Position numbers and translations under genes: made by a program
Notes under the pieces: generated by a model
What the model saw: the letters and a program-made list of their open reading frames with translations, nothing else
Told to the model about the DNA's origin: nothing
Database searches by the model: none
Shown: piece by piece, positions 27,514 through 36,423 of the stretch
Layout of the letters: every line of letters begins with the position of its first letter
Numbering within the stretch: the first letter of the stretch is position 1
Source: Rodentibacter heidelbergensis
GTDB lineage: Bacteria; Pseudomonadota; Gammaproteobacteria; Enterobacterales; Pasteurellaceae
Length of the DNA stretch: 64,000 nt
Direction: 5' to 3'
Assembly (NCBI RefSeq): GCF_002000125.1
Contig: NZ_MLHH01000003.1
Coordinates: 1 to 64,000, forward strand

Positions 27514-28335
27514 ATGAACAGTAAACTCAGACTTTCCACCAAACTTTCCCCAACAGGCAAAACCCAACTTGCCGACTATTTTGCTACCCCGCCTTTTAAA
27601 GTGATGGTGTTGCCTCATTATTCGGGCATTTGGTCGGAAGGATTAAATGCCATGCAAATGTCCTCCTCGCCCGGTGTACTGGCAGGCGATCGCTTGGATA
27701 TTCAAATTTCACTGGCAAAATCCACCGCACTTTCACTGCATACACAGGCTTTCACCCGTGTGCAAGCGATGAATGAAAATGAAAGTGCCGAACAGAGCAC
27801 ACAAATTCATTTGGCAGAAGGAAGCCGTTTATTCTATTTGCCACATCCCTTAGTGCTACATAAAGACGCCGCATTCAAACAGAAAACCCTCATTGAAATG
27901 CAGCCAAACAGCGAGTTAATTTACGGTGAGATTGTTGCCATTGGGCGAGTCTTAAATGATGAACGCTTTGCTTTCCGCCAATTTTCATCTCATTTGAATA
28001 TTTATGGCTTGCAACATGAGGGCAAAAAATATCCCCTTTTGTCAGATTGTATTCAATGGTACCCCACAACAATGAACCTTACCGCATTGAGCCAAATGGA
28101 AAACTATTCCCATCAGGGATCATTAATCTATCTAAATCGAGGGAAAAGTGCGGTCGAATTTAAAGGGATTTTACAGCGCATTCACATCCATATTGCAGAG
28201 GAAAAAACTATGCTGGTTGGGGCTTCCCTTTTAAATTGCGATGGGATTATCGTGCGGGTTTTGGGACACCGTGCCGAACCTATTCAAAATCTGTTTCATC
28301 AGCTTGCCCGCTATTTCCAAGAGGAAAATCAATAA
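27514..28335 (+). CDS. ureD: Urease accessory protein UreD (UreH)
   Basis: 273 aa beta-rich scaffold of the UreDFG complex that binds apourease. Landmarks: MSSSPGVLAGDRLDIQI near 50-66, LHTQAFTRVQAM near 75-86, and LPHPLVLHKDAAF near 110-122. In Haemophilus nomenclature often called ureH. Last gene of the urease operon; a USS core at 28146 lies near its end, and cdd follows in the opposite direction after 26 bases with no clear terminator. Confidence 0.94.
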   Translation: MNSKLRLSTKLSPTGKTQLADYFATPPFKVMVLPHYSGIWSEGLNAMQMSSSPGVLAGDRLDIQISLAKSTALSLHTQAFTRVQAMNENESAEQSTQIHLAEGSRLFYLPHPLVLHKDAAFKQKTLIEMQPNSELIYGEIVAIGRVLNDERFAFRQFSSHLNIYGLQHEGKKYPLLSDCIQWYPTTMNLTALSQMENYSHQGSLIYLNRGKSAVEFKGILQRIHIHIAEEKTMLVGASLLNCDGIIVRVLGHRAEPIQNLFHQLARYFQEENQ

Positions 28336-28361
28336 AACGGGCAGATTGCACTGCCCTACTT

Positions 28362-29240
28362 TTATCGCACGATATATTCTAAAACAGGCAAATTCAGCTC
28401 TCGTAACAGTTGCTCTGTCATAGATTTATGGCTTAATTTTGTCGGTTTTTCCACCATCACAATCCGATCAATATCCGTTAATTTTTTGTTATTTAAATAG
28501 GCAAAATTCAATGCGGTTTGTAATGCCGGTAAACTAGGATTAAAGGCGGCATTTTCCGCATATCGTCCGGTAATGATTTCGCCATTTTTGAACAGTATTG
28601 CGATGCCGTGTGGGCTTTCAGAATAAGGACAATGGGATTGGTTTGCCGCTAAAATCCCTTGATTAATCAATTCATCCGCATGATCGGCAATCAAATTATG
28701 CGATTCTTTTGCTAATAAATGCGCAGTAATATCAAGATCTTTTGGCCCAAAAGAATTGGGTAAATAATGATGTAGAGATTGATTTAAAGCTTCAGGCAAA
28801 TGAATTTTTAACTTATCTGCCCCTTGCAATTCATTCATAAATTGGCGGCAATGGCCACAGGGTGTGTAATTTACCACCATATGCGCAATGCGACTTTCCC
28901 CCCGTAACCAAGCATGGCTAATCGCACTTTGTTCGGCATGAATCGTTTGTTGAATCTCTACCTTAGCAAATTCTTGATTGGCGCCGAAATAAAAATCCCC
29001 TTTTTGCCCAATGGCGATAGCGCCAACGTTAAAATGGGAAATATCCGTATGGCTATAACAAGCAGCGACAGGAAGGAGGTACAAAGCCAATTGTGGGGGA
29101 TCGAATGTAAAATCTGCACAGAGCTGTTCAACTTGCTGAGCACTCAAAAAGCCTGCCCAATTCCCTGCTTCTAATGTGTTGAGAATCGCCCGGTTCAAAG
29201 GATCATTTTGTGGTAATGCCTGTTTGATTAATGCTTGCAT
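28362..29240 (-). CDS. cdd: Cytidine deaminase
   Basis: Deaminates cytidine and deoxycytidine to uridine forms for pyrimidine salvage. 292 aa, the long E. coli-type dimeric enzyme with a catalytic N-terminal and an inactive C-terminal domain. Zinc motif: HAEQSA near 103-108 and PCGHCRQF near 130-137; the C-terminal relic is [20 protein letters not shown] precedes the ATG. A consensus CRP site lies 86 bases upstream of the start. Confidence 0.97.
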   Translation of the reverse strand: MQALIKQALPQNDPLNRAILNTLEAGNWAGFLSAQQVEQLCADFTFDPPQLALYLLPVAACYSHTDISHFNVGAIAIGQKGDFYFGANQEFAKVEIQQTIHAEQSAISHAWLRGESRIAHMVVNYTPCGHCRQFMNELQGADKLKIHLPEALNQSLHHYLPNSFGPKDLDITAHLLAKESHNLIADHADELINQGILAANQSHCPYSESPHGIAILFKNGEIITGRYAENAAFNPSLPALQTALNFAYLNNKKLTDIDRIVMVEKPTKLSHKSMTEQLLRELNLPVLEYIVR

Positions 29241-29325
29241 TGCTTCTCCTTTAAAAATACTTAAAAATTTAACCGCACTTATTGTAGCTCAAAACCTATC
29301 TCATCCCTCGCTTATTTATAGCATT

Positions 29326-29341
29326 TGTGAGAAGGATCACA
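29326..29341 (-). promoter_or_regulatory. CRP-binding site upstream of cdd
   Basis: TGTGAGAAGGATCACA is a perfect TGTGA-N6-TCACA half-site pair flanked by T/A bases. It lies between the divergent cdd and dps genes, 86 bases from the cdd ATG and about 120 bases before the dps -10. Distance and known biology (E. coli cdd is CRP-activated) assign it to cdd. The palindrome itself has no strand. Confidence 0.85.
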
Positions 29342-29378
29342 GTTTAGAAAATGTTTTTTGTTACTTCATCATTAAAGA

Positions 29379-29463
29379 TTGATAAACATTAATTTTGATA
29401 TATAAAACCTATCAGTTCTATCTTAGAAAAGTGGGTTTATTCCCTACTTTTATTGTGTATAAT
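29379..29463 (+). promoter_or_regulatory. dps promoter with possible FNR-like and OxyR-like sites
   Basis: A consensus TATAAT (29458-29463) with a poor -35 (TTTATT) sits 67 bases before the dps start. Upstream are TTGATAAACATTAA (29379-29392; one mismatch in five to the second FNR half-site) and ATAT-N7-CTAT (29398-29412), like one half of an OxyR site whose second half (ATCT, GTGG) is poor. The -10 is solid, the activator sites are tentative. Confidence 0.45.
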
Positions 29464-29529
29464 AGCCGCACTTTGAAGCAAAGTGGCTTTCGCTCCAAAA
29501 ATTCATTCATCATATAGAAGGAAAAGACT

Positions 29530-30018
29530 ATGTCAAAAACATCAATTGGATTAGATACTCAACAATCTGCAGAATTAGCAAACAAATTAAACGAGTTACT
29601 CGCTAGCTATCAAGTTTTCTATACGAATGTGCGTGGTTATCACTGGAATATTAAAGGGGTAAATTTCTTTGAATTACATGCAAAATTCGAGGAAATTTAC
29701 ACTGATTTAATCACTAAAATCGATGAACTCGCAGAGCGTATCCTCACCTTAGGTCATACGCCTAACAATGCTTACAGCCAATATTTAAAAGTTTCCCGTA
29801 TTCAAGAAGATATCGCGGTAAGCGGTGCGCAAGAATGTTTATCCGGCACCCTATCCGGTTTAAAAGTGTTACTTGAGCAACAACGTGAAATCCTTGCCCT
29901 TGCAGGTGATGCCGATGATGAAGGCACAGCTTCACAAATGAGTGATTACATCAAAGAGCAAGAAAAATTAGTGTGGATGTTCCAAGCTTCAGCGGCTTGC
30001 CAAAATTGCCATGCATAA
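29530..30018 (+). CDS. dps: Dps-family ferritin-like DNA-protection protein
   Basis: 162 aa, forms a 12-mer shell oxidising and storing iron and protecting DNA from peroxide. Ferroxidase ligands at the dimer interface: YHWNIKG (His near 38), the D/E cluster FELHAKFEEIYTDLITKIDELAERI near 47-71. The N-terminus is short, without the Lys-rich DNA-binding tail of E. coli Dps, so DNA binding is not assured. The C-terminus ends ACQNCHA, with a CxxC pair. GAAGGAAAAG precedes the ATG. Single gene. Confidence 0.92.
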   Translation: MSKTSIGLDTQQSAELANKLNELLASYQVFYTNVRGYHWNIKGVNFFELHAKFEEIYTDLITKIDELAERILTLGHTPNNAYSQYLKVSRIQEDIAVSGAQECLSGTLSGLKVLLEQQREILALAGDADDEGTASQMSDYIKEQEKLVWMFQASAACQNCHA

Positions 30019-30038
30019 TTAAAAACGATAAAAAACAA

Positions 30039-30063
30039 AACCTGCCGATTGGCAGGTTTTTTG
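30039..30063 (+). terminator. Terminator after dps
   Basis: AACCTGCC, GATT loop, GGCAGGTT, then TTTTTT. Textbook 8-bp stem, 20 bases after the dps stop; convergent with the end of grxB. Confidence 0.93.
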
Positions 30064-30067
30064 TTGA

Positions 30068-30715
30068 TTAAATCGCCTTATCAAAATACAAATCCACACC
30101 ACTTTGTTTAGACATTGTCTTTAAATAGGCGGCCACTTCCGCTGGGAATTGAATATCTCGTACACAGGTTAAATTACGTAGCATAGGGAAAACCATAATA
30201 TCCTCCAAAGACAGCTTGCCGTTTAATGCTGAGGCGGATTTTATTAATTGCACAAGGCTTTCAAGATCTTGATGTAAACGAACAAGATAATTGCCTGTTT
30301 CATCTAAATTTTGTTGAAAATCCCCAATGGCTTCTGTTTTCTTCTTAATGAAATAATCCACCGCACTTTGGGTTTGAAATTCCGCCAGCGCCATTTTTAC
30401 AAAACGTGGAATGAGCAAATGATTATAGTAACGCCCCACTGTTTTTACCCATTCCTCCACTTCAGGGCGAAGTTGCTCAGAAAGGATTTTTTCACCAAAA
30501 TGCTCATCCACATAATGAACAATATCTAAACTTTCCGGCATTGCCGTGCCGTCTTCTTTGATTAAAATCGGGACGACCTTTTTCCCCACCAAACCGATTG
30601 GGGTGGCTTCATCATCATTGGCAAGCATAACGAGTTCAAAGGGCAGATTTTTTAACCCAAAGATCATTCTTGCTCGCACACAAAACGGACAATGATCATA
30701 AGCATATAATTTCAT
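30068..30715 (-). CDS. grxB: Glutaredoxin 2
   Basis: 215 aa GST-like glutaredoxin reducing disulfides and mixed glutathione disulfides. N-terminal thioredoxin fold with the dithiol active site CPFC (9-12) in YAYDHCPFCVRARM, the cis-Pro loop KKVVPIL near 48, and a helical C-terminal GST domain. It begins one base after the recD stop, so it is the last gene of a recB-recD-grxB operon. Confidence 0.94.
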   Translation of the reverse strand: MKLYAYDHCPFCVRARMIFGLKNLPFELVMLANDDEATPIGLVGKKVVPILIKEDGTAMPESLDIVHYVDEHFGEKILSEQLRPEVEEWVKTVGRYYNHLLIPRFVKMALAEFQTQSAVDYFIKKKTEAIGDFQQNLDETGNYLVRLHQDLESLVQLIKSASALNGKLSLEDIMVFPMLRNLTCVRDIQFPAEVAAYLKTMSKQSGVDLYFDKAI

Positions 30716-30716
30716 A

Positions 30717-32657
30717 TTAATCTCCTATTTGAGTGAAATTCTCTAATAATTTACCTAAGCCACTTTGCCGTTTTACCGTTTGACGCACCGCTATTTTCCA
30801 GATTTTTTCATCGGCAAAAACATGAAGTGATTTTTTCGCACGGGTCACCCCGGTAAAGACCAATTCTCGGGAAAGCACCGGGTTCGGCTCTGTGGGTAAT
30901 ACCATAAAAGTATGATCAAATTCCGAACCTTGCGATTTATGAATCGTCATCATAAAGGCCGGTTCATGGGCAGGAATACGGCTACTTAGCACCTCACGAT
31001 TACCAAACCACACTTTGCCCTTTGCCAAACACAAGCCGATATCCCCATTATATAAACGCACATTGTGATCGTTTTCAGTGATCATAATCGGCTTACCAAG
31101 ATACCAATCTTGCTCATTTCTAAACCAAAGCAAATGCTCCCGCCGCAAAGCTAAAGCGATTTCTTTATTCAGATTCTCCACACCCAATGGACTGTTGCGA
31201 AGTGCGGTCAAAAATCGAATTGAATTAAAACGGGCTTGGATGACCTCTGCATAGGTTTTCCCTTCTTCATTCAATTGATGAAGCTCCACACCCTGCTGTT
31301 GTAACGCCCGCAATTCCATTAAATAGAGGCGATAATTTTCAACCGCACTTTTCACCACTTGTTGCACCCAGTCTGTTTCATTTTGTTCGCTCTCAAAGCG
31401 ATTAAAATACAATTCTTGAGGAAAGGTGGAAAATAATCTAAGGCTTTCTTCCCCATGCCCACGTTGAATTTGTTCAGCCAATTTTCCAATACCCGAATCT
31501 TTATCAAACCGACGGCTGAAAGTGAGATGACATAAACTATCACGCATTGGATTAGCAACAGAGGTACTTGGCACAAGATAACCGGTGGTTTGGTGTAAAT
31601 AATCTGCTTGCTCCTCACTATAAGGTGCTTCAACCCATTGCGCCAATTCGCCTAACACCGCTCCCGCTTCCACCGAAGCAAGCTGAGCTTGATCGCCTAA
31701 TAAAATCAAACGGCTTTCCGGTTTTAAGGCATTAATCAATTTTGCCATTAAGGGAAGATCAATCATCGAGGTTTCATCCACCACGAGGACATCAAGTTGT
31801 AATGGATTTCTACTATTATAATGAGTGTGATCGTTGAAAGCATTCACCCCAAGCAAACGATGTAATGTTTCCGCTTTTTGCGGAATAGATTGCACTAATG
31901 CTTCGGATAATCCCATAGATTGTTGTAAAAAAAACAAAGCATTTTGAATGGACTCTTCCAATCGTGATGCCGCTTTACCGGTCGGGGCAACTAATTTAAT
32001 GTGTAATCTATGCTGATAAAGTTCTTGTAACACGAGCAACAGCCTTGTTACCGTGGTGGTTTTTCCCGTACCGGGGCCGCCGGTAATCACTGTGAATGGA
32101 CTTTTAATCGCAGTTGCCACCGCCACTTTTTGCCAATCAATTTCTGCCGATTTTTGAGGAAAATACAAGGCTAATTTTTCTTTAATTTCATCGGGAGAAA
32201 AGGCCAAAGTGCGGTGATTTTTTAAGGTGTTTTTAATATATTGTGCAACACGGTATTCATCTTGCCATATGCGGTAAAAATACAAGGCATTAAACTGAAA
32301 CGCCATGGGGGCGATATGTGAAATCGGTTCTTGTGTAAAAGCAGGATGGCCTCGTAGGTGAGCTTGCCACTGTGCTACCGGTAAAAAATCGATTTTTTGA
32401 TAAATTTCCCCCAAATAATCCACTTCTGTGGCACGATAGCCCAAACCGAATAAATTTCGTTCTAATGCTGTATCCAATTCCACACAGGTGTTCCCTTGTG
32501 CATAATGCCAACTACAAACTGCCGCCAGCAAAATGGCTAAATTTTTCGTGGCTTCAGGAAGCGTATCTGGCTGTTTATCTGCAATCAATTTGGCAAAATA
32601 ATAATCGCCTAAACTGATGAGGTTATGCTTCTTCAATGCGTGTAAAATCCCCAACAT
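30717..32657 (-). CDS. recD: Exonuclease V (RecBCD) subunit alpha
   Basis: 5'-3' helicase subunit of RecBCD, which resects double-strand breaks and degrades foreign linear DNA. 646 aa. Walker A GGPGTGKTTT near 190, Walker B VVDETSM near 295, LLGDQAQLASVEAG near 320, and the C-terminal MTIHKSQGSEFDH and VFTGVTRAKKSL helicase motifs. The ATG shares a base with the recB stop (TAATG). recC is not in the window. Confidence 0.97.
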   Translation of the reverse strand: MLGILHALKKHNLISLGDYYFAKLIADKQPDTLPEATKNLAILLAAVCSWHYAQGNTCVELDTALERNLFGLGYRATEVDYLGEIYQKIDFLPVAQWQAHLRGHPAFTQEPISHIAPMAFQFNALYFYRIWQDEYRVAQYIKNTLKNHRTLAFSPDEIKEKLALYFPQKSAEIDWQKVAVATAIKSPFTVITGGPGTGKTTTVTRLLLVLQELYQHRLHIKLVAPTGKAASRLEESIQNALFFLQQSMGLSEALVQSIPQKAETLHRLLGVNAFNDHTHYNSRNPLQLDVLVVDETSMIDLPLMAKLINALKPESRLILLGDQAQLASVEAGAVLGELAQWVEAPYSEEQADYLHQTTGYLVPSTSVANPMRDSLCHLTFSRRFDKDSGIGKLAEQIQRGHGEESLRLFSTFPQELYFNRFESEQNETDWVQQVVKSAVENYRLYLMELRALQQQGVELHQLNEEGKTYAEVIQARFNSIRFLTALRNSPLGVENLNKEIALALRREHLLWFRNEQDWYLGKPIMITENDHNVRLYNGDIGLCLAKGKVWFGNREVLSSRIPAHEPAFMMTIHKSQGSEFDHTFMVLPTEPNPVLSRELVFTGVTRAKKSLHVFADEKIWKIAVRQTVKRQSGLGKLLENFTQIGD

Positions 32658-35600
32658 TAAAACACCTCCTCTAATTCATTGATAAGCTGTACACTTGGAC
32701 GATCAAAAAATACCCCTGATTGAGGGTCACCATTCATTCCCCTCAAGAAAAGATAAAAGACACCGCCGAAATCACGCTCGTAATCATAATGGCTATCCAC
32801 GTTTTTTAAATAACGATGTAACGCCAAAGTATAAAGCAAATACTGCCAATCATAATGATGATGTAACATAGCTTTTTCTAACTGATGAGGTGCATAATCC
32901 GCCCAACTTTCCCCCAGAAAATTCGATTTATAATCCAACAAATAATACTTCCCCTGATGACGGAAAACCAAATCAATCGTCCCCCGTATCATGCCCTGAA
33001 TATCTTCAAATTGCAGCAGTTCACTTGGTAAATGATGATGGGTTTGCAAGGCTTGATTAAAACCTGACACATCAAAATTGTCCCGAATGGATAAATAAAA
33101 AGCCATTTCTTTTATACAATCGGATTTTGCCAACGCTATGAGTTTGATCCCCGAAGAGGCAGATAAAGGCGTTTGCACGATTTGCTCAAACCAGTGCTGT
33201 AATGGGGTGATAAACGCCACATCCATCTGCAATTCTTGGCAAAGCTTTTCAAGGGCGACCTCATTCGCCAACCCGCTAAACTCATTTTTTTCGAAATAAC
33301 GATGGAGCACGGTGCCTACTTGTGTCCCCCGAGGAAGCGCAGACATCATCGGTTCTTGTTCACGAGGAAATTCGCTTAATATTTCCGGAGAAGAGACCTC
33401 AGACGATGGACTGTCATAATCTTTTGCTTCATCAAAAACAACGCTTTTTTCAACCGCACTTTCATTGAAATACTGAATTCTGCGGTGCTTTTGTTCAATG
33501 CCGGTAAAACTGGTGATATGCCAATTTTGTTCAATATTCCCTTGAAATTTTGCCACAGAAAGCACCGTTTGTGATGAAGAAAAAGCCAGCGGAGGCAATG
33601 CAATGAATGATGTCGAAGGTTCAATAGTAACACTGGTTATATCTGGCACATTCGCTTTAAATTCATTAAGCAGCGAGTGGGCTGAATAGGTTTGTGACAG
33701 GGTTGAATTTTTGCCAATTTCGCCACGACTTAGCACATAAAGCAACGGGTTCCATTTTTTATCAAATTGTGTCGGTAAGACAAAGGCCATTTGATATTTC
33801 GCCCTGGTTAACGCCACATAAAGCAAACGCAATTCTTCGGCAAAGCTTTCCTCTGTTAATTTATCCAAATGGCGATTTTCCATATCCCATAACACCGCCT
33901 CTTTATCCTCTGAGTAATAGAGGTTAATTTGAGCGGATTGATTGGGATCACGGCTTGGTAACGCTAAAAACGGTAGCCAAACTAAATCATATTCCAACCC
34001 TTTGGATTTATGAATGGTGACAATTTTGACTAACTGACGCTCGCTTTCCAAACGAATCTGTGCCTCTTGTCTTCCCTCCCCTTGAATTTGTTTTTCAAAC
34101 CAACTCAATAACGCCGCCTCACTATTATTTAGTGCAGAGGCTTGCTGTAAAATTTCCGCAAGGTGTAAAAAATCCGTTAAATCACGTTCACCGGTCGATA
34201 AACTTAACAAACGCTCAGCGATACCTTGTTCAAGTAAAAGTTGATGCAACATAGGTAAGATACCTTGTCGTTGCCAGGTTTGCTGATAGCCTGCAAAGCT
34301 ATCCGCCCAGCGTTGCCAATCTTGTTCATTATGATGAATTTGGTGAATTTCAGCTGCCGTCAAACCGAAAAGTGCGGTAGCAATGGCATTTAAAATAGGG
34401 CGTTCTGCCACACTCAAACAGGCCTTTAGTACCAACACTAATTCTTTTGCGACACGACTATCAAACACGCTACTTTGATCGGAAAGAAACACCGAAGTAA
34501 TGCCCCGTTGTTGTAATGCATTTTTCACTAGGGCGGCTTCATTTCTATCTCGCACCAATACGGCTATATTGGCTGCTTGTAAGGGTTGGCAATCCTTCTC
34601 CCCCTCGCCCTGAAAAACGGCCTGATTTTCAGCCGCACTTTTTAACCAATGTTGAATGGAAAGGGCACAAGTTTGGGCAAGGGCGGTTTTATCTATTTTA
34701 CCCTCTTTTTCTTCTGTCAAATAAAAACGATAGGCAGGTTCCAATTCCCCTTTCAAATAAAACTGGCGATGATCTGTTCGGGCTGCAACCGATGTAAATC
34801 CAATATTGTCATAAATAAAAGGCGATTGAGGAAAATTGAATAATTGGTTTACCCCCTGTACAAGCCGTTGTTCGGAACGGTAATTTTTCATTAAATTAAA
34901 ACGCTCATCGGCCTGCTTTGCTGCTTTCAGATAAGTAAAAATATCCGCACCACGGAAACGATAAATCGCCTGTTTAGGATCACCAATCATAATAAAACCG
35001 GTATGATTCCATTGATTATCTTGGTAAATCTTAGAAAAAATGCCATATTGCAGGGCATCGGTATCCTGAAATTCATCGATCATCGCAAAAGGATATTGAA
35101 AGCGGATCATTTCAGCCAGTTGAGCCCCCTGCTCATTGTGTAAGGCTTCATAAAGTAATCGCAATAAATCATCAAAGGACTTTTCCGGGTGATTATGTTT
35201 ATATTCAAGCAGTTTTTGTTGAATACCTTGGCGATAGTGAAACAGGATCAGTTTTCGAAGTAAATCAGGGGAAATAGTTTGCTGAAATTCGCTCACGCCT
35301 TGATCCAATTTTTCTAAAATGGGGGATTGATTAGGCTGTTTTCCGGCTGCCGCATTGGCATTCACCGCAGATTGCGTGAAATATTTAACAATATCTTCGC
35401 TTAATGAATGGCTTGTTTTATTTTTTACCCAGTCCGCAACACGGGCATAATAACCGGGCAAATGATTCGATCGATATTTATTACCGTTTAATCGTTTATT
35501 TTGCAGTTCTTGTGCAATGAAATCCTTAATATCCACCTCATTTTCTTGCCATGTTTGTTTTAACTGTTCAATGATCTGATGCTGTTCCCTCACCTTTTCA

Positions 35601-36286
35601 AAAAGGCTTTCAAGGGGTAAGCTGAGTAGATGAGGGTCTTCCAACTCGGCCTCGAAATCTTTACCAAGATCATTTTTTATCAGAGCTAAGACACTCTCCG
35701 GTGATTTCAATGTTTGAGCAATAAAATTCGCCATTTCAAAAGGCTGCGGATAAAAATGCTCCCGCCAAAATTCATTGGCAAATTGTTTGAGTAAATCCGA
35801 CTGGTCTTTCATTAATTCTAAATTAAAATGAACCCCGGAATGAAAGGCATACTGCATCAACATTCGGCGGCAAAAACCATGAATAGTAAAAATCGCAGCA
35901 AGATCCATATTTTGTTCTGCCAATTTTAATCGCTGAATGGCAAGGGGGATATCATCAATATGCTGAGAAAGTGTTGTCAGAAACTCATCATTTTTAAAGG
36001 CACTGTCCGATTGTGTTTCCTCATAAGCCGATAATTTTTGAATAGCATCGGTGATGCGTTCTCGGATTTTTTGCTTTAGCTCTTCTGTCGCCATTTCTGT
36101 AAAGGTTACCACCAAAATTTCTTCCACATTTAACGGGCGTGAAAAGTGATTTTCTCCTGCTTGTAACAAGAGGCGAAGATAAAGCGAACCAATCGTATAG
36201 GTTTTCCCTGTTCCGGCGGAGGCTTCGATCAAACTCACTTGACTCAAAGGCAATGAAACAGGATTAAGCGGTGTTGATGTTCTCAT
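32657..36286 (-). CDS. recB: Exonuclease V (RecBCD) subunit beta
   Basis: 3'-5' helicase and the only nuclease of RecBCD. 1209 aa. Walker A EASAGTGKTYTIG near 21-33, Walker B AMIDEFQDTD near 405, GDPKQAIYRFRGAD near 437, VTIHKSKGLEYD near 755, and the C-terminal nuclease motif GTIDLVFRHQGKYYLLDYKSN near 1105-1125 (catalytic Asp-Asp-Lys). Domain order and length are normal. Confidence 0.98.
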   Translation of the reverse strand: MRTSTPLNPVSLPLSQVSLIEASAGTGKTYTIGSLYLRLLLQAGENHFSRPLNVEEILVVTFTEMATEELKQKIRERITDAIQKLSAYEETQSDSAFKNDEFLTTLSQHIDDIPLAIQRLKLAEQNMDLAAIFTIHGFCRRMLMQYAFHSGVHFNLELMKDQSDLLKQFANEFWREHFYPQPFEMANFIAQTLKSPESVLALIKNDLGKDFEAELEDPHLLSLPLESLFEKVREQHQIIEQLKQTWQENEVDIKDFIAQELQNKRLNGNKYRSNHLPGYYARVADWVKNKTSHSLSEDIVKYFTQSAVNANAAAGKQPNQSPILEKLDQGVSEFQQTISPDLLRKLILFHYRQGIQQKLLEYKHNHPEKSFDDLLRLLYEALHNEQGAQLAEMIRFQYPFAMIDEFQDTDALQYGIFSKIYQDNQWNHTGFIMIGDPKQAIYRFRGADIFTYLKAAKQADERFNLMKNYRSEQRLVQGVNQLFNFPQSPFIYDNIGFTSVAARTDHRQFYLKGELEPAYRFYLTEEKEGKIDKTALAQTCALSIQHWLKSAAENQAVFQGEGEKDCQPLQAANIAVLVRDRNEAALVKNALQQRGITSVFLSDQSSVFDSRVAKELVLVLKACLSVAERPILNAIATALFGLTAAEIHQIHHNEQDWQRWADSFAGYQQTWQRQGILPMLHQLLLEQGIAERLLSLSTGERDLTDFLHLAEILQQASALNNSEAALLSWFEKQIQGEGRQEAQIRLESERQLVKIVTIHKSKGLEYDLVWLPFLALPSRDPNQSAQINLYYSEDKEAVLWDMENRHLDKLTEESFAEELRLLYVALTRAKYQMAFVLPTQFDKKWNPLLYVLSRGEIGKNSTLSQTYSAHSLLNEFKANVPDITSVTIEPSTSFIALPPLAFSSSQTVLSVAKFQGNIEQNWHITSFTGIEQKHRRIQYFNESAVEKSVVFDEAKDYDSPSSEVSSPEILSEFPREQEPMMSALPRGTQVGTVLHRYFEKNEFSGLANEVALEKLCQELQMDVAFITPLQHWFEQIVQTPLSASSGIKLIALAKSDCIKEMAFYLSIRDNFDVSGFNQALQTHHHLPSELLQFEDIQGMIRGTIDLVFRHQGKYYLLDYKSNFLGESWADYAPHQLEKAMLHHHYDWQYLLYTLALHRYLKNVDSHYDYERDFGGVFYLFLRGMNGDPQSGVFFDRPSVQLINELEEVF

Positions 36287-36423
36287 AGTTTCGCAAATGA
36301 AGAATAAAATATACGGCTATTTTAGGGGGGAATTATCCCTTTGGCTATGTCTTAACATGATTTTTTAATCACGATGATTTCGGTTACAATAGCGTGCGAA
36401 ATAAACAAAATAATTGAGGAAAT

